From: Gentiana macrophylla
Lineage: Eukaryota; Streptophyta; Magnoliopsida; Gentianales; Gentianaceae
Direction: 5' to 3'
DNA: 64,000 nucleotides
NCBI GenBank assembly: GCA_026214975.1
Contig: CM047808.1
Coordinates: 3,647,262-3,711,261, forward strand
Shown here: positions 9,990 through 21,341 of the stretch, in pieces
Numbering within the stretch: the stretch's first letter is position 1
How the letters are laid out: each line of letters opens with the position of its first letter
The notes under the pieces: model-generated
Databases searched by the model: none
The model's input: only the letters and a program-made list of their open reading frames with translations
Told to the model about the DNA's origin: nothing
Position numbers and translations under genes: made by a program

Positions 9990-10974
9990 TCAAACATCAA
10001 TCAGTCGCTCATATTCTGATTCTACAGCCATGACTTGCTTATCCATGAAGTCGTCGAAATCATCAGAAGTCTCCTCAACGGAAAAGCCGGTTGGAGCTCC
10101 AGAAGGTGCATTTATAGATTTTGATACACTATAGCTCACCTCCTGGTCACCAACCCGAATGGTCACATGCCCACCATCACAATCGATGAGGGCTCTAGCT
10201 GTAGATAGAAAAGGCCTTCCAAGAATTAACGGAACATTTTCACTTTTCTCAATATCTAAGACGTACCAGTCAACTGGAAAGGTAAACCTATCTATTTGAA
10301 CTAGTATGTCCTTTAAGATCCCTGAGGCTTTCTTAGAAGATCGATCAATGACCGCAAGTTCATGGTCGTGGGTTCTAGAAGACTTTGTAAACCCAAATGC
10401 TTGCACCTGCACAATGGCATCAAGCCGATAGACGCGCCAAAGTCACATAAGGAATTTGGGAAGACTAGGCCTCCCATCCGCAATGTGAGCACAAATTTCC
10501 TGGGTCGCTTCTCTTGATTGGTAAGCTTTCATTATTGACCAGAGAGAACATTCCTTACCAACCGCTTGGTCCATTCCTCGCTAACTTCTTCTTGGAAGAT
10601 ACAACATCCTTGATGAACTTTGTATACTTAGGCATCTCACCAAGACCTCGGATAATGGCAGATTTACTGAGTATTTTTCGAAGGTTGAGCACCTTCTCGT
10701 ACTTTTTGTCTTCAACCAATGGAATGTTGCTCTTCCTCGGTGGAAACGGAAGCTTCTTCAGATCACTCTCGGAAAAGACTCTCTTTGAGGATGTGCTAAT
10801 AGCTTTGTCTTCCAAATCCTTCCACCGAACCGTCTTTTCAGAGGCTTGCGTAGTCAGGGGATCAGCCACCTGACTTTCTTTCCCTTTTCCAGTCCTCAAG
10901 GGGTCAGCCACTTGAGGATTTCCAACTTGTTGAGTCCTCGTGGGCGAGCCACCGAGGATTTGCAACCTTTTCAC
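9990..10974 (-). pseudogene. Athila-1 gag-pol linker and aspartic protease
   Basis: The upstream ORF (10974-10555) is a lysine/serine-rich linker with the Athila-type block MPKYTKFIKDVVSSKKKL. It ends at a stop. In the next part the active-site sequence DFGAS followed by I-GLMPL is readable on the minus strand near 10447-10400. The second half continues at 10412-9990 with VDWYVLDIEKSE-VPLILGRPFLSTARALIDC, the flap and the ILGRPFL signature. At least one stop and a frame change separate these pieces. The protease would cut the polyprotein. Confidence 0.8.
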
Positions 10975-11303
10975 CTATCGTGGATCACCACACTGAGTAC
11001 TTGCTTGCGGCCAAGGGGATGATGGGTGCTCAACTTCCCTCCGCCTTATCAATGGCAGGAGGGGCTAGTGGTTTCCCTGGAAACCAGGGGGACCACTCAG
11101 CTGTGTACCACTTCTTAAACTCATTGTACTGGCCTCCTCTTGTCCATAATGCGTTGTTGGTACGAGGTCAGTACATTGGCTGCTGCTCAAATCGGCCTGA
11201 GCAACATGACCACCCTTAGGATTTTTCTCGGTAAAATCGGGCGGATGCCTGAGGGGTCTTGATGCTAATTGCTCACCAATTGCCGATCTGTCTCTCAAGA
11301 TTC

Positions 11304-12846
11304 TTATTGGTACTCATTAGAGTTGAATATTCTTGTTTTGCTCTTCTTTGAATGAGTTCCATTCAGCCTTAAGATCATTTGAATTCGAGGGACTTTGAGA
11401 GTGCTGGAAGTTTGAAGAGTATGGCTGGCTGGGCCGATTTTGAAAATTGGAATTGGAATTAGAAGGCCAATTCTGATTGAATCTTTGTGTCTGGCTGGAA
11501 AAATTTGAGTTTTGGTTTTGAGCGGGACCAGGGTTCTTATTGAAACTTGAATTCGAATTAAAACTCGAATTCGGATTAAAATTGGAAGCTTGATTGAACC
11601 CTTGGTTCTGGAATTGATTCTGGCCAGATGGTTGATTAAACCTTTGGGTGTTACGCCATAGAAAGCATTTACTTGAAAGATTCGCCCATTCATAGGGATG
11701 AATCACGAAGTATGCCCCATATTATCGCAGCTTTGGCATTGGACTGAGTGTCTTGTCCCATCTACATGGGCGATATTGACTTGGTATGAAGAATTGGGGT
11801 TTAATTGACATTGGCCATTTACGTGACCAGTCTGACAGCAAGATTCGCAATACAGAACCTGAGGGTTCTGCGGAAACGAAGGAGTCTGATTAGTAGGGTT
11901 TGGAGTTTGAGGATTGGCCATCTGCCTCTGCAGCATGGCAATCAGACTTTGAACATTTACTTCCTCCACTTTAGGGGGAGGAGGAGCTTGAATTGCCTGA
12001 TAGGATGGAGCATAGTTATATTTGGCAATGTCTTCGAACAATGCCCATCCTTCGTCTGGAGTCTTCTTCAGAAACGTCCCGCCAGATGAACTATTGACCA
12101 TGCCCTTAGTGAGCTCGGTCAATCCGCTAAAGAAAGTAATGACTAACCTCTCCAAAGGCAAGCCATGATGGGGGCACTTTCTAAGAAGAGATTTATACCT
12201 CCTCCAGGCCTCGAAAAATGATTCATTCTCCTTCTGAGAAAATGTGAAAATTTCATTTAAGCAATGGGCCGTCTTAGAGGGTGGAAAATATTGACTCAAA
12301 AACTCCTTCTCGAGTCCAGCCCATGTAGTGATGGATTCGGGGGGGAGAGAGTGATACCATTCTTTCGCCTCCTTTTTAAGGAAAAGGGAAAAGTTTGAGC
12401 TTGATAGCATCCTCACTTACACCTTGGATGCGTGTAGTACCGCATATCTCTAAGAACGTGTGTAAGTGGGTATGCGGATTTTCTGATTGGTAGCCGTAAA
12501 AAATTGATGCATGCTGCATCATCTGGATAAGCCCTGGCTTGAGCTCGAAGGTTTGAGCAGTAATGGCGGGCAAGACTATAGCCGGGTTGACAGTGACTGC
12601 ACCAGGCATGGCGTAGTCTGCCAACGTACGTCGATCCTCTGCTGCCATTATTACTATTTCTTCGATTTCTTCTATCAACTTTTGTTCAATTTCTTGGTTG
12701 GCTGAGCTTTCTTCGTCCGAAGGATCGGTGAAACGAAGTTTCCGCCTGTTGGGTCTGACTATGGTCCGCTCGAGGTCAGGTGTAAAGAGTAATGGCCCTT
12801 TCTGACTTCGAGTTTGCATAAACCGAAACCCAACTCTATTGAACAA
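11304..12846 (-). pseudogene. Athila-1 gag
   Basis: The N-terminal ORF (12846-12376) includes RRTLADYAMPG, FELKPGLIQMMQ, HLHTFLEICGT and IQGVSEDAIKLKLFPF, the Athila/Tat gag pattern. A frame change near 12376-12416 moves to EWYHSLPPESITTWAGLEKEFLSQYFPPSKTA, NESFFEAWRRYKSLLRKCPHHGLP and a zinc-knuckle remnant CESCCQTGHVNGQC. Past a stop at 11703 the frame continues as an asparagine/phenylalanine/glutamine-rich tail. It forms the particle shell and packages RNA. Two breaks make it non-functional. Confidence 0.87.
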
Positions 12847-12973
12847 TCCTGAAAACTACGAAATTAAAACTTAAACTACGAAAAGGGAACCTAAGAATCT
12901 ATCTAAAAGGTTTGAAATCTAGAACTATTATCAAGACCTAGGGAAAAAAGAAAGAAAGAGGAAAAGAGCAGAC

Positions 12974-13172
12974 GGACGGGCGTCCAAAAATATGGACGAG
13001 CGTCTGCCTGGTTTTCAGACGGACGGGCGTTCAACGTATGAACGCTCGTCTGATTTTTCAGAACTTTTGGACGGGCGTCCAAATATATGAACGCTCGTCT
13101 GGAAGTCAAGAATTGATGCAGGATTGAAATTTTACAGTGAACGGGCGTTCATAGGTATGGACGCTCGTTCAT
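12974..13172. repeat. Array of GGACG-NN-CGTCC type palindromes in the Athila-1 leader (about eight copies)
   Basis: About eight variants (GGACGGGCGTCC, GAACGCTCGTCT, GAACGGGCGTTC and others) lie in 199 bp between the primer site and gag. GG- and CT-spacer forms alternate rather strictly: GG, AG, GG, CT, GG, CT, GG, CT. Same motif as at 5607-5840. Confidence 0.85.
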
Positions 13173-13386
13173 ATGCAAAATTTCACAGGAACAGAAACGA
13201 TTTCCAAAACAGAGACAGAAGTAACGAAAACAGAGCAGGAAAAACAAAGGAAAAAGAACTAAACACAAAACAAGAACTTTAACCCTAATCCTAAACACTA
13301 AATTCCTAACTACTTAAAGGTTAAATCCTCTAGAAATCGACCTAAAAACAAGGATTAAAACGCAGAAAATAGAAAGAAAAACTGAA

Positions 13387-13387
<1 letters not shown>

Positions 13388-13417
<30 letters not shown>
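13388..13417. repeat. A30 homopolymer
   Basis: Thirty consecutive A on + (T on the element's sense strand), between the leader palindromes and the primer site. It may be a slipped tract; there is no duplication to suggest a retroposed insert. Confidence 0.8.
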
Positions 13418-13418
<1 letters not shown>

Positions 13419-13458
13419 AAAACATACACAAAAACAAAAACTAGGCAAACCGTCCGGG

Positions 13459-13477
13459 TTCCCCGGCAACGGCGCCA
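13459..13477 (-). other. Primer binding site, tRNA-Asp type
   Basis: On the minus strand TGGCGCCGTTGCCGGGGAA follows the 5' LTR after a 6-nt AGTTTT spacer. TGGCGCCGTTGCCGGGG is the established tRNA-Asp primer site of plant Athila elements. Confidence 0.9.
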
Positions 13478-13483
13478 AAAACT

Positions 13484-14981
13484 TGTCCCGGATTTATCTA
13501 ACGCGAATAAACAAGTAATAATAATTATAAACCGGTTAACCTCAAGTATAAGGATCGTAGTACAGAGGTTAATGCCGGGTCGATCCTACGGGGAACTAGA
13601 CGAATGTTAACCCTAGCTTCTGTTTTTAATTAATTTATTGTCACGATTATTAACCTAACGAATAGCTAACTAAACACAAATATGCAGAAAATAACTAGAC
13701 AGAGGAGATTAATCCAATGCTAGGAGAGATTTGAAAGCGATAAGATAAACTAAAAGTGCAGGAAAATAGATTAACTAATCTAAACTAAGCTATGAGGGTT
13801 GTAAATCAAGTTTATAAAAGACAAACGAGGATTGATCCACCTATCAACATGCATTGATCTCCTATCTCGATTTTACGTGGTATTTAATTCGGTTGTGATT
13901 TACCTTACCTAAATATGAATTCCTAATTCCTTAGGCAATCCATCTATTAACCTAGTATCTTCCAATACTAGTTTAACACGTTAGAGAGATCAAAGGTGCC
14001 AACTTTTACGTTAACGATCTAGTTTTTAGGCTTACTAACTTCCGTTAATGTAAATCTATTGAACTATTCTTATCTATGGTGATCTATGCTATTCAAGATT
14101 TCCATCAAACAATAACGTATCAAGCACACAACATATCTTCCAATATAATTGCGTTAAAACAAGAATATGCATAGATAAGAAACAACCGTAATAAATACTC
14201 ACAGTAAAAGTCGAAATAAAGAGATCAAGTCAATGCTGACGGCTTCACAATTCTCGTTTGAAGGAGGTTCTAGCCTCTGAACATCCTCAAAGAACCCGAA
14301 AAGCGTAAAAATAACATAGAACTAGCCTACTTTGATCGAACTCAAAAGTGCATAAAATCGAAATAAAAAGTGTAAAACCGCAGCCAAGGCCGCCCCTAGG
14401 GTTTAGGGTTTTAAGATTGTAAAAACTCGTCGCTTAATGTGTGAAAATAGGCAGGTATTTATAGAGATTTGAGGCGGTTTCACTAAGTCGGCGGACGGAC
14501 GCTCGTTTGCTTCAATGGACGCTCGTCCGATATTCCTGAACTCCCCTCAGCCGCTCGTTCAAACTCCGTTCAAACTCTCTCAGTATCAAGATTGTTCCCA
14601 CGGACGCCGTCGTCCATTTCCAACGCTCGTTCACCATGGACGCTGCATGGACGAACGTTCAGGATGACTCGAATGCGATTTTCTTCATCTTTATCTCTTC
14701 TTAAATCTTTATAGCTCGAGTTTTAACCCTTTTTGATCATCATTTGAGCACATTGAACATACCTATAATACATGGAAAACATCGCAAAAAGCTGAATAAA
14801 GTCCAATTAATTATAATTCACGATGAAAACACATAATTTATTCAATATTGCGAATAAGTCCTTAAAAACCTAGTATGCTCGATATTTCCATATGAGGGCC
14901 ATTTATTATGCAATCAAACCAATTAAGGGGAGAAATATCGTAAAATATATCATAATAAAGCATAGATTTTCACCCTTAACA
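13484..14981 (-). repeat. Athila-1 5' LTR (1498 bp)
   Basis: Runs from TGTCCCGG next to the primer site to CCTTAACA at 14981 in + orientation, with TG...CA ends. ATCAC follows at 14982. It includes a cluster of GGACGCTCGTCC-type palindromes at about 14495-14661 and the promoter at 14397-14464. The CTATGGTGATCTA block near 14077 is shared by all Athila-family LTRs here. Confidence 0.88.
14397..14464 (-). promoter_or_regulatory. LTR core promoter: TATA box plus double telo-box
   Basis: Minus strand CTATAAATA (14464-14456), then about 50 nt downstream AAAACCCTAAACCCT (14411-14397), a doubled telo-box. A proline/glycine-type GC-rich stretch (GGGGCGGCC) follows immediately. Confidence 0.6.
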
Positions 14982-17590
14982 ATCACTTGCGTGAACAGGA
15001 ATATTTCCTTTGACGAAATGACGGAGAAAATTTACAAGAGAGCCGGCATTGATCCTCTTGGGTATAAGATGAACATTAAAGCCTTGTACACGACCGGTGG
15101 AACACACCAAATGCCTCCTGTTGAGATTTCAGACGATGACTCATGGTACGGTTACATTTGTGAAAAATTAGCAAATATTCCCGTGAAACTATGTGTTGAT
15201 GCCAAAAAAGTGGTTAGTTATGATCCTCCGAGAGAAATGAATGAGACCATGATTGATTTAAATGAGTGCACGATTGATTTAAATGAAGAAAACTACGGTG
15301 AAGGTTTTCCCAGTAATGACAATCTTGTTCGTTGTGCTCAACCAGAGATTTTCTCAGCAAGGGTTCCTGATATATATATCCTCTTGATAACGGAAGAGAA
15401 CGATCGGATCATATGCCAGATTACGGGGTTTTTGATACACCATACTCGTCTGATCATATACTCAGTGAGGTACCAAATACATTATTCACTGAACTACTAT
15501 TTGGTAGCTCCAGTCAACCTTATAACGACGCTACAACAGCTCCGACTATACCAGTTTTGAATACAAGTCGTCGATTACATGGTGGACCCTAAATTCTGAA
15601 TACGAGTCATAACGCTCCACCTATAACGAATTGTAATGTTCCGACTATTCCAGTTCAACCAAGTTTTTGGCCTAGGCGGTTCGTTTTTAAACCACGGTGT
15701 TGCACACCATGTTGAGTCCCGACACACATATGGCAGTAGCAGTCGTGACGGAGGGCGTGATTTAGGTGATTTTGGAGACAATCTTCCGCCAAATGAAATA
15801 CCGTTGTGCCCTAGCACAGGGACGATTACCATTGTAGACGAAGATGGTTTGTATGTTGGAAGGTTGTTCAAAAATAAAGATGAGATGCGTGACATATTAC
15901 GATATCACGCAATGAAGAATAGGTATCAGTTCAAACTGAAAAGGTCTAATAAGGATAAACTGTATTTGAAATATAAGCGATTTAATAAATGTAAATGGAA
16001 GTTGAATGGTCGGAAGGCTGAGGGTGACGATGTCCACTATTTCAAGATAACTGAGTATGAGGCAAAACATACATGTGGACTGGAAAGCATAACTAATCAG
16101 CATGCTCAAGCCACACCTTCTTCTATAGGCCGTTTGGTAAGGAACGACATTATTGAACTTAAGGGAAAATTTAAAGCAAAGAATGTCCAAGTTGCGGTGA
16201 ATAAAGAATTCGGCTTATCCCTTAGTTATGACCAAGCTTATAGATGTATACAAGAGTCTTTACGTCTGATTGGTGGAACTCCAGAACAGTCTTATACTAA
16301 GATGGCTTGCTACTTTCACATGCTTAAAGAAGCAAATGCCGATACATTGACGGACATAGAAAGGGATAGCATGGGTAGGTTCAAGTATTGTTTATGTCGT
16401 TGGGACCTAGTATTGTTGGATACAAGTTTTGTCGTCCTATACTATGCGTAGATGGTACTCATTTGAAGAATAAGTATGGGGGGACTTTATTAGTTGCTGT
16501 CGGAGTAGATGCGGGTGATCACTTGTTTCCATTGGCCGTTGGCGTAGCCGACGATGAGAGCAATGATTTGTGGACGTATTTCTTTAACCACTTGAAGAAG
16601 GCAATCGGAGAACGTGAGGATTTGGGAGATTTGTCATTTGTCTCAGATAGAAATCAGGCAATCAAGTCTTCCCTTGAAAGAGTGTTTCCAGATGCTTACC
16701 ATGGATATTGCTACCACCACCTTGACATGAACGTCAATGACACTTACAGTAAGAAAAGATATTGTCTAATAACATTGAAGAAAACAGCTTACACTTGTTC
16801 AGAACTGGAATTCGAAATATTGTTTGAAGAGATTAAGCATAAAGATGCGGAGGTTCATACTTATTTGGAGAATGTCGGAGTGAAATACTGGGCAAGGGCA
16901 TATTTTCCTGGAACGCGATACGCTATCATGACAAGAAACTATGTTGAGAGCTTCAACGCTGTACTTCTCGAGGCACGGAACATGAATATAACGAATATGC
17001 TCGAATTCGTTAGGAAGACGTTACAATGTTGGTATCATAAGCGGAGATAGTTAGCATACGGCTGTAGTAGTGTATTAGCACCAGAAGTTGAAACGAAGGT
17101 GATGGATACGGTTCATCGTAGACTTCACGCTCTATCCCATTGACGCCGTTGAGTTTCAGGTGTCAAACCTTGATAGCAGCAGCAGAGTTAACCAGAAGTG
17201 CTATTATGGAGAGTGGCAAGCACATAGGCTACCATGTGTACATGCCGCTGCAGCTGGCGCAGAACGTTGTTTGAACATTTATGACGGTTGTCATCCTTAT
17301 TTCAAAGCGGTGTGCTTCAAACGTATTTATGAAGGCCACGTGTTTCCTGTTCCTGTTAAAGAACATTGGAAACTCACATATAATGTTCGAACAGACGTTA
17401 TTATTCCACCTATTGAGAGGGATAATGTGTTGGGAGACCGGATACGGCATGGACGAAATCGAGGCCGACGTAGAACGAAGAGGATACGTTCAAATGGAGA
17501 ACGTAAAGCTGCCGGGATTAGGAGGATACTTTCGGTAGGCCGGCGTATCAAAAAATATTCAACTTGCGGTCTCCCTGGACATAGAAAAGA
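14982..17590 (+). pseudogene. MULE-1 transposase (MuDR/MULE family) main part
   Basis: It resumes after the LTR with NRNISFDEMTEKIYKRAGID (PB1-like N-terminal part). Frame changes occur near 15390-15640. The MuDR domain follows: LYVGRLFKNKDEMRDILRYH, YQFKLKRSNKD, CKWKLNGRKAEG, ITEYEAKHTC. The MULE core, in another frame from about 16388, has CVDGTHLKNKYGGTLL with the first catalytic Asp, then LSFVSDRNQAIKSS with the second, then FPDAYHGYCYHHL, and RNYVESFNAVLLEAR with the Glu. A SWIM remnant KCYYGEWQAHRLPCVHAA has Tyr where the second Cys belongs. The zinc knuckle reads STCGLPGHRKDKF, also missing cysteines. At least three frame breaks and a stop at 17048 make it dead. Confidence 0.87.
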
Positions 17591-18001
17591 CAAATTTCGT
17601 TTATGTTTCGCACAACTTTTTCAATGCTTGCATGGCTATTTAAAATATACTATATCCACATGGTGCTGTAGCTTTATATATGCCCAACCCCCCGCCCCAC
17701 TCCCCCCAATACTCCCATTCCAGACCCCAATTGATTCACGTAAAGAAATTGATTCCTCTCCCCAAAAACGAAAAGTTGTAAAAAAAACTTCTCACCTAAC
17801 TAGCTATGTAACCTTTTTAAAATGACAATGCCATCTTAGTAGAGAAAATACACAGCGATGGAGACATTTTCCTTAAAATTTAGGTAGCACAAGAACACAA
17901 AACAGTACAATTATCAAGGGTGGTCATGAGATCGTCGAAGATCATCCATTACAATTGCGAGTAGAAAGAAAGAAAAAACAAGAAATAATATAACAAAATA
18001 C
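17591..18001. other. No gene seen
   Basis: C-rich and A-rich low-complexity sequence (CCCCGCCCC-type run near 17690-17710) behind the transposase. Nothing else recognised; this is presumably its 3' untranslated sequence. Confidence 0.4.
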
Positions 18002-18712
18002 TTAAACAAACCAAGTGTGGTCACTATAGATGACATGGGAGATTTCTGAAGAAATGTCATCCGTGTCATACTCTAGTACGTTAAAATGACTTGCGATAGC
18101 CGTGATAAGAAAAGGAAAATAGATATAACCATCACCACTACTCCCAAGCGATATGTCACAAATCCTACTAATGATGTAACGTCCAACATCAACTTCGTAA
18201 TGGAGAAATGTGTACACCAAAACGTACAAATCAAATGGCGGTTCAAGAGTGTGTGTAGTACCATAGAGGCTATTGGCGAACCATTTGATCATAACACGCT
18301 CCCATTCGGTGGCGCTGACGGCAGCAATTAGACGTTGCAATTCACGAACGTTGGAAGCCCCGTTGAAGAAGTCACTGGATGCTTCAACTCCACTTACACC
18401 ATAGTAGTTATTGATCCAGTCAACCTCCAAGGCAACATCTACTCCACGTAATTTGTGCACCCCAGATGCTATGGCGGGGTACTCGCCAGCTACATTTGAC
18501 CTGACAACTGCATAGAATTCACGAACAATTGATCTATTCATAGTCGATGTCGATGCGGGACTATTTGCGAGGCCCTCCAACGAAAGTCTGCGTATGAGTC
18601 TCTTCATCTTGGTAGGTAGACTCTCCCATTCAATTCTCCTCTCTCCGATAATAGCTCTATTTTGAAAGATCCAAATCCAATTGTGACGCTTTTCGTCTAT
18701 TCTGAACCTCAA
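18002..18712 (-). pseudogene. Putative plant transposon protein domain (PF20167-like) ORF in MULE-1
   Basis: 236 codons, open. The N-terminal part reads FQNRAIIGERRIEWESLP and the signature MNRSIVREFYAVV lies near residue 59, followed by HKLRGVDVALEVDWINNYYGV. This is the same architecture as the extra Athila-1 ORF (SIVREFYAN, VRGVKVPFS, INEKY), but diverged. It is tail-to-tail with the transposase and its 5' end overlaps the start of the B3 fragment. Either the domain travels in both element classes, or this is an old Athila remnant inside MULE-1. No function is known to me. I call it a pseudogene because no clear full-length start or tail is visible. Confidence 0.5.
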
Positions 18713-19239
18713 TCTCAGTGTCTGAACACAGAGGGGATTTCATTTTTGACACTATTGTGCATGATCACACTTCTTGTGAGAAGACTTTTTCTGTTTCCGA
18801 TGGTGAAGAAGATATGCAGGTGCAAGTCACCCAAATCCCCATTTTCATATGACACTGGCAAACTGGGCATTTTCACATGGTTATATGGTGAGATATGGAT
18901 TTGATCTTTTTAGTTGTTTTCTTGTTTTATCTTTCTTCCTCATTGCACTTTTTAACAGTATTTAAAATTGTTTGTGATTTGTAGAATATTCCAATGCCAT
19001 TTGCTTGAACAAACGACATGTTGCGAAACAAGACTGTCGAACTGTGAATTGCCACAGGGGAATCATGGCGTGCTAGAATTTTAGCTTCTGTCGCAAACTA
19101 TCAACAAGTTCGTTTAAGCGGGTTGAATGATTTCATTACCGACAATGACCTAAATGTTGGAGATGAATGCAGCTTTGAAGTCGTTGATGAACCTATAGAA
19201 AATCACGTCGTGTTTAATGTGGTGATTACTAGACATTGA
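18690..19239 (+). pseudogene. Truncated B3 DNA-binding gene fragment in MULE-1
   Basis: Nucleotide similarity to the B3 gene of MULE-2 (58580-59103) is high throughout, intron included. It starts inside the first B3 domain's tail (EHRGDF-FDTIVHDHTSCEKTFS), passes the acidic linker, a TAG-terminated intron near 18985, and the second B3 domain up to TGA at 19237-19239. Two in-frame TGA codons occur where MULE-2 has arginine codons (AGA and CGA). The first B3 domain is missing, replaced by the start of the PF20167-like ORF on the other strand. It keeps the correct frame across 18706-18720, where MULE-2 has lost a base. Confidence 0.8.
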
Positions 19240-19269
19240 AAAGCATTTATTAAGACGTCGTCTTATCCT

Positions 19270-19545
19270 ATTTAAGCCAATGTATCATTACTCTCTTTCT
19301 TTTTATGTTTGTAAGCCTTGTATGTAAGCCAATGTATCATTACTCTTTCTTTTTATGTATGTAAGCCAATGTATCAGTTACACAACAACTTTTCATTCTA
19401 CAGAGGTAGTTTATTTAAGCGTCATCTTATTGTAATCTCAATGTATCATTACTCTTTGTTTTTATGTTTGTAAGCCCCGTATGTAAGCCAATGTGTCATT
19501 ACTCTCTTTCTTTTTATGTTTTAAGCTATGTTTGATTTTACTACT
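19270..19545 (+). repeat. Tandem 3' UTR repeats of the B3 fragment
   Basis: A block of the form TGTAAGCCAATGTATCATTACTCTTTCTTTTTATG is repeated about four times with small changes. MULE-2 has the same block about twice at 59160-59275. Copy number therefore differs between the two elements. Confidence 0.75.
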
Positions 19546-21341
19546 TATCATTTCACCGATTAGATCTAAAAAACAAAATGAAAAATATAGTATAAATATG
19601 ACAACACCATAAGTTGAGATAATAAATATCAAACTCCTATATGCCGTATAAATAGATCTACGGCCATTTTGTTCCGGAACCTATGTACGGTTTGATCATT
19701 CAGCTCATCTATCCTCACCGCATTAATGATTAAAAGCTCCATAATCTTCAGAGTGAAAATCCCACATAGCTTCCTGCATATTAAAGCCATAAATGTTGAA
19801 ATTGAATTGTTGAAATTAACAGTTCTAAATAAGGTTTTATACGTACCAATTATTCGTCTGTGGACATTCTTTTTCGGTGAGCAACATTCTACGCAATGAT
19901 GGTTGATCTGGATCGAGCATCCATTGTGATTTTTTGCAATCTACTGATCTCGATAACAGTACCCTCATATATCGAGACCATTTCTGTATGGTTGGATCTA
20001 TTAGGTTCGGATTATCTTGGTTGTATCGGCTGTTGTATACCCTGATCGTCTATTCACTGATTGACATGACCACAAGCACCCAATGCAGATCGTTAATCGT
20101 CCAGATAGCATAAGCAGTTGTTTTCTGGGTCCATGCAGAAGCTTCTAACGATAGCTGGTACGGACAGTCCACATCTAAATTACCATCCTATTTATCTAAT
20201 TCTGACACAAGAATCTCGCATGCTTCTGATAACATTGCGGGTAAACCTCCATACGAGCAGTTAATAGACCCATATATGCATCAATGTGCTGCAAATGGAA
20301 TGTTTATTACTCAGTCAGCATATATGTTACAGAAATGAGAAAACAACTTTTAATGAGTTTACCTCGCAAGCAATATAACTATCTGAACCTATAATGTTGT
20401 AGAAGAAGTCACAGTCTGTAGGGTAATCGAAAGTGTCTCCGTCAGATTGAATCCCATTTAATAATTGCCGGGTATCACCTGCTTTTGATTTCAGCCACTT
20501 TCTCAATTCATTAGATTGCTCGTCGTTACCCCTACGGAAGGGTGTGTATCTACTTAAATCCGGCTGATTTTCTTCCATAATCCAGACGGTATTCTTCTTC
20601 TTACGGATTTTAGTTGGCTTCGTATTCGGATGAAGGGTCATTTTTAACATAACAGCACGCTTACGTCGATCATCTGCATCGACCATTATATGACTACCCG
20701 TGGATACTTGATTGCTGTTATCCGGCACAATGACATTGGATAGCCGATTGCAACTAGATGAAAGATTTGTTGGGCCTTCAGGAAGGACTACGCCCTACGC
20801 TTGACGAGCGGCTTCTTCTTCTGTGACTAGAAAATCGACGGGGCTCCAAGTCTTATGTGAACTATCGTTGGAGGTAGCTTCTCGATCCAAACGAACATGC
20901 ATGGGTGTGGTGAATCCAAAAGCCTCGGCCATAGGTGAAGGGGATTGTGTCAAGTGGATTGTCGATCCATGATCAGGCCTCTGACGGGATGTCGATGTTT
21001 GATTAGGCATAGGCGGCTGTTGTTCACCACGTGTCGAAGTAGCTTCTGGCTGGTTTAGTCCCGCCATAAACCCTGAGCTGCTTTGTCTAGCGCCTGTCCC
21101 TGTGTTATTCCCGCCGATATCAGAAGGCCCCGTCCCATCACTGTTTGGATCCTACAATTGAAACGATCGAATATGTATTTTGTTATGAACAAATATTATA
21201 CTTGTTAAAAAGTATTTAAAAAGCTCAATAAAATCATACCTGGCTACTACGCGCCGCAAGATAAAATTTATTCAGAATGACGCTGTGATGATTTAACACT
21301 TTGTCCTGCGTGTCGAGCCTTGCTTTAATGATAGCGAATTC

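Larger units (their letters stand above)
1231..14981 (-). mobile_element. Athila-1: Athila-lineage Ty3/gypsy LTR retrotransposon (about 13.75 kb)
   Basis: Read on the minus strand: 5' LTR (14981-13484), tRNA-Asp-type primer site (13477-13459), leader with palindromes, gag, protease, RT, RNase H, integrase, a 131-aa ORF, a palindrome array, an extra ORF in the position where Athila elements carry their env-like gene, a polypurine tract, and the 3' LTR (2979-1231). The pol order protease-RT-RNase H-integrase is that of Ty3/gypsy. ATCAC flanks both sides (1226-1230 and 14982-14986), consistent with a 5-bp target duplication inside the MULE-1 transposase. All ORFs are broken. Oddly, the two LTRs are strongly diverged from each other. 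Confidence 0.85.

Noticed and set aside
11304..11693. Ile/Arg-rich ORF as a separate protein
   Set aside because: Shadow frame of the Asn/Phe/Gln-rich gag tail at 11317-11706.
13388..13417. Poly(A) tail of a retroposed insert
   Set aside because: No target duplication and no adjoining foreign sequence; it lies inside the leader of Athila-1.
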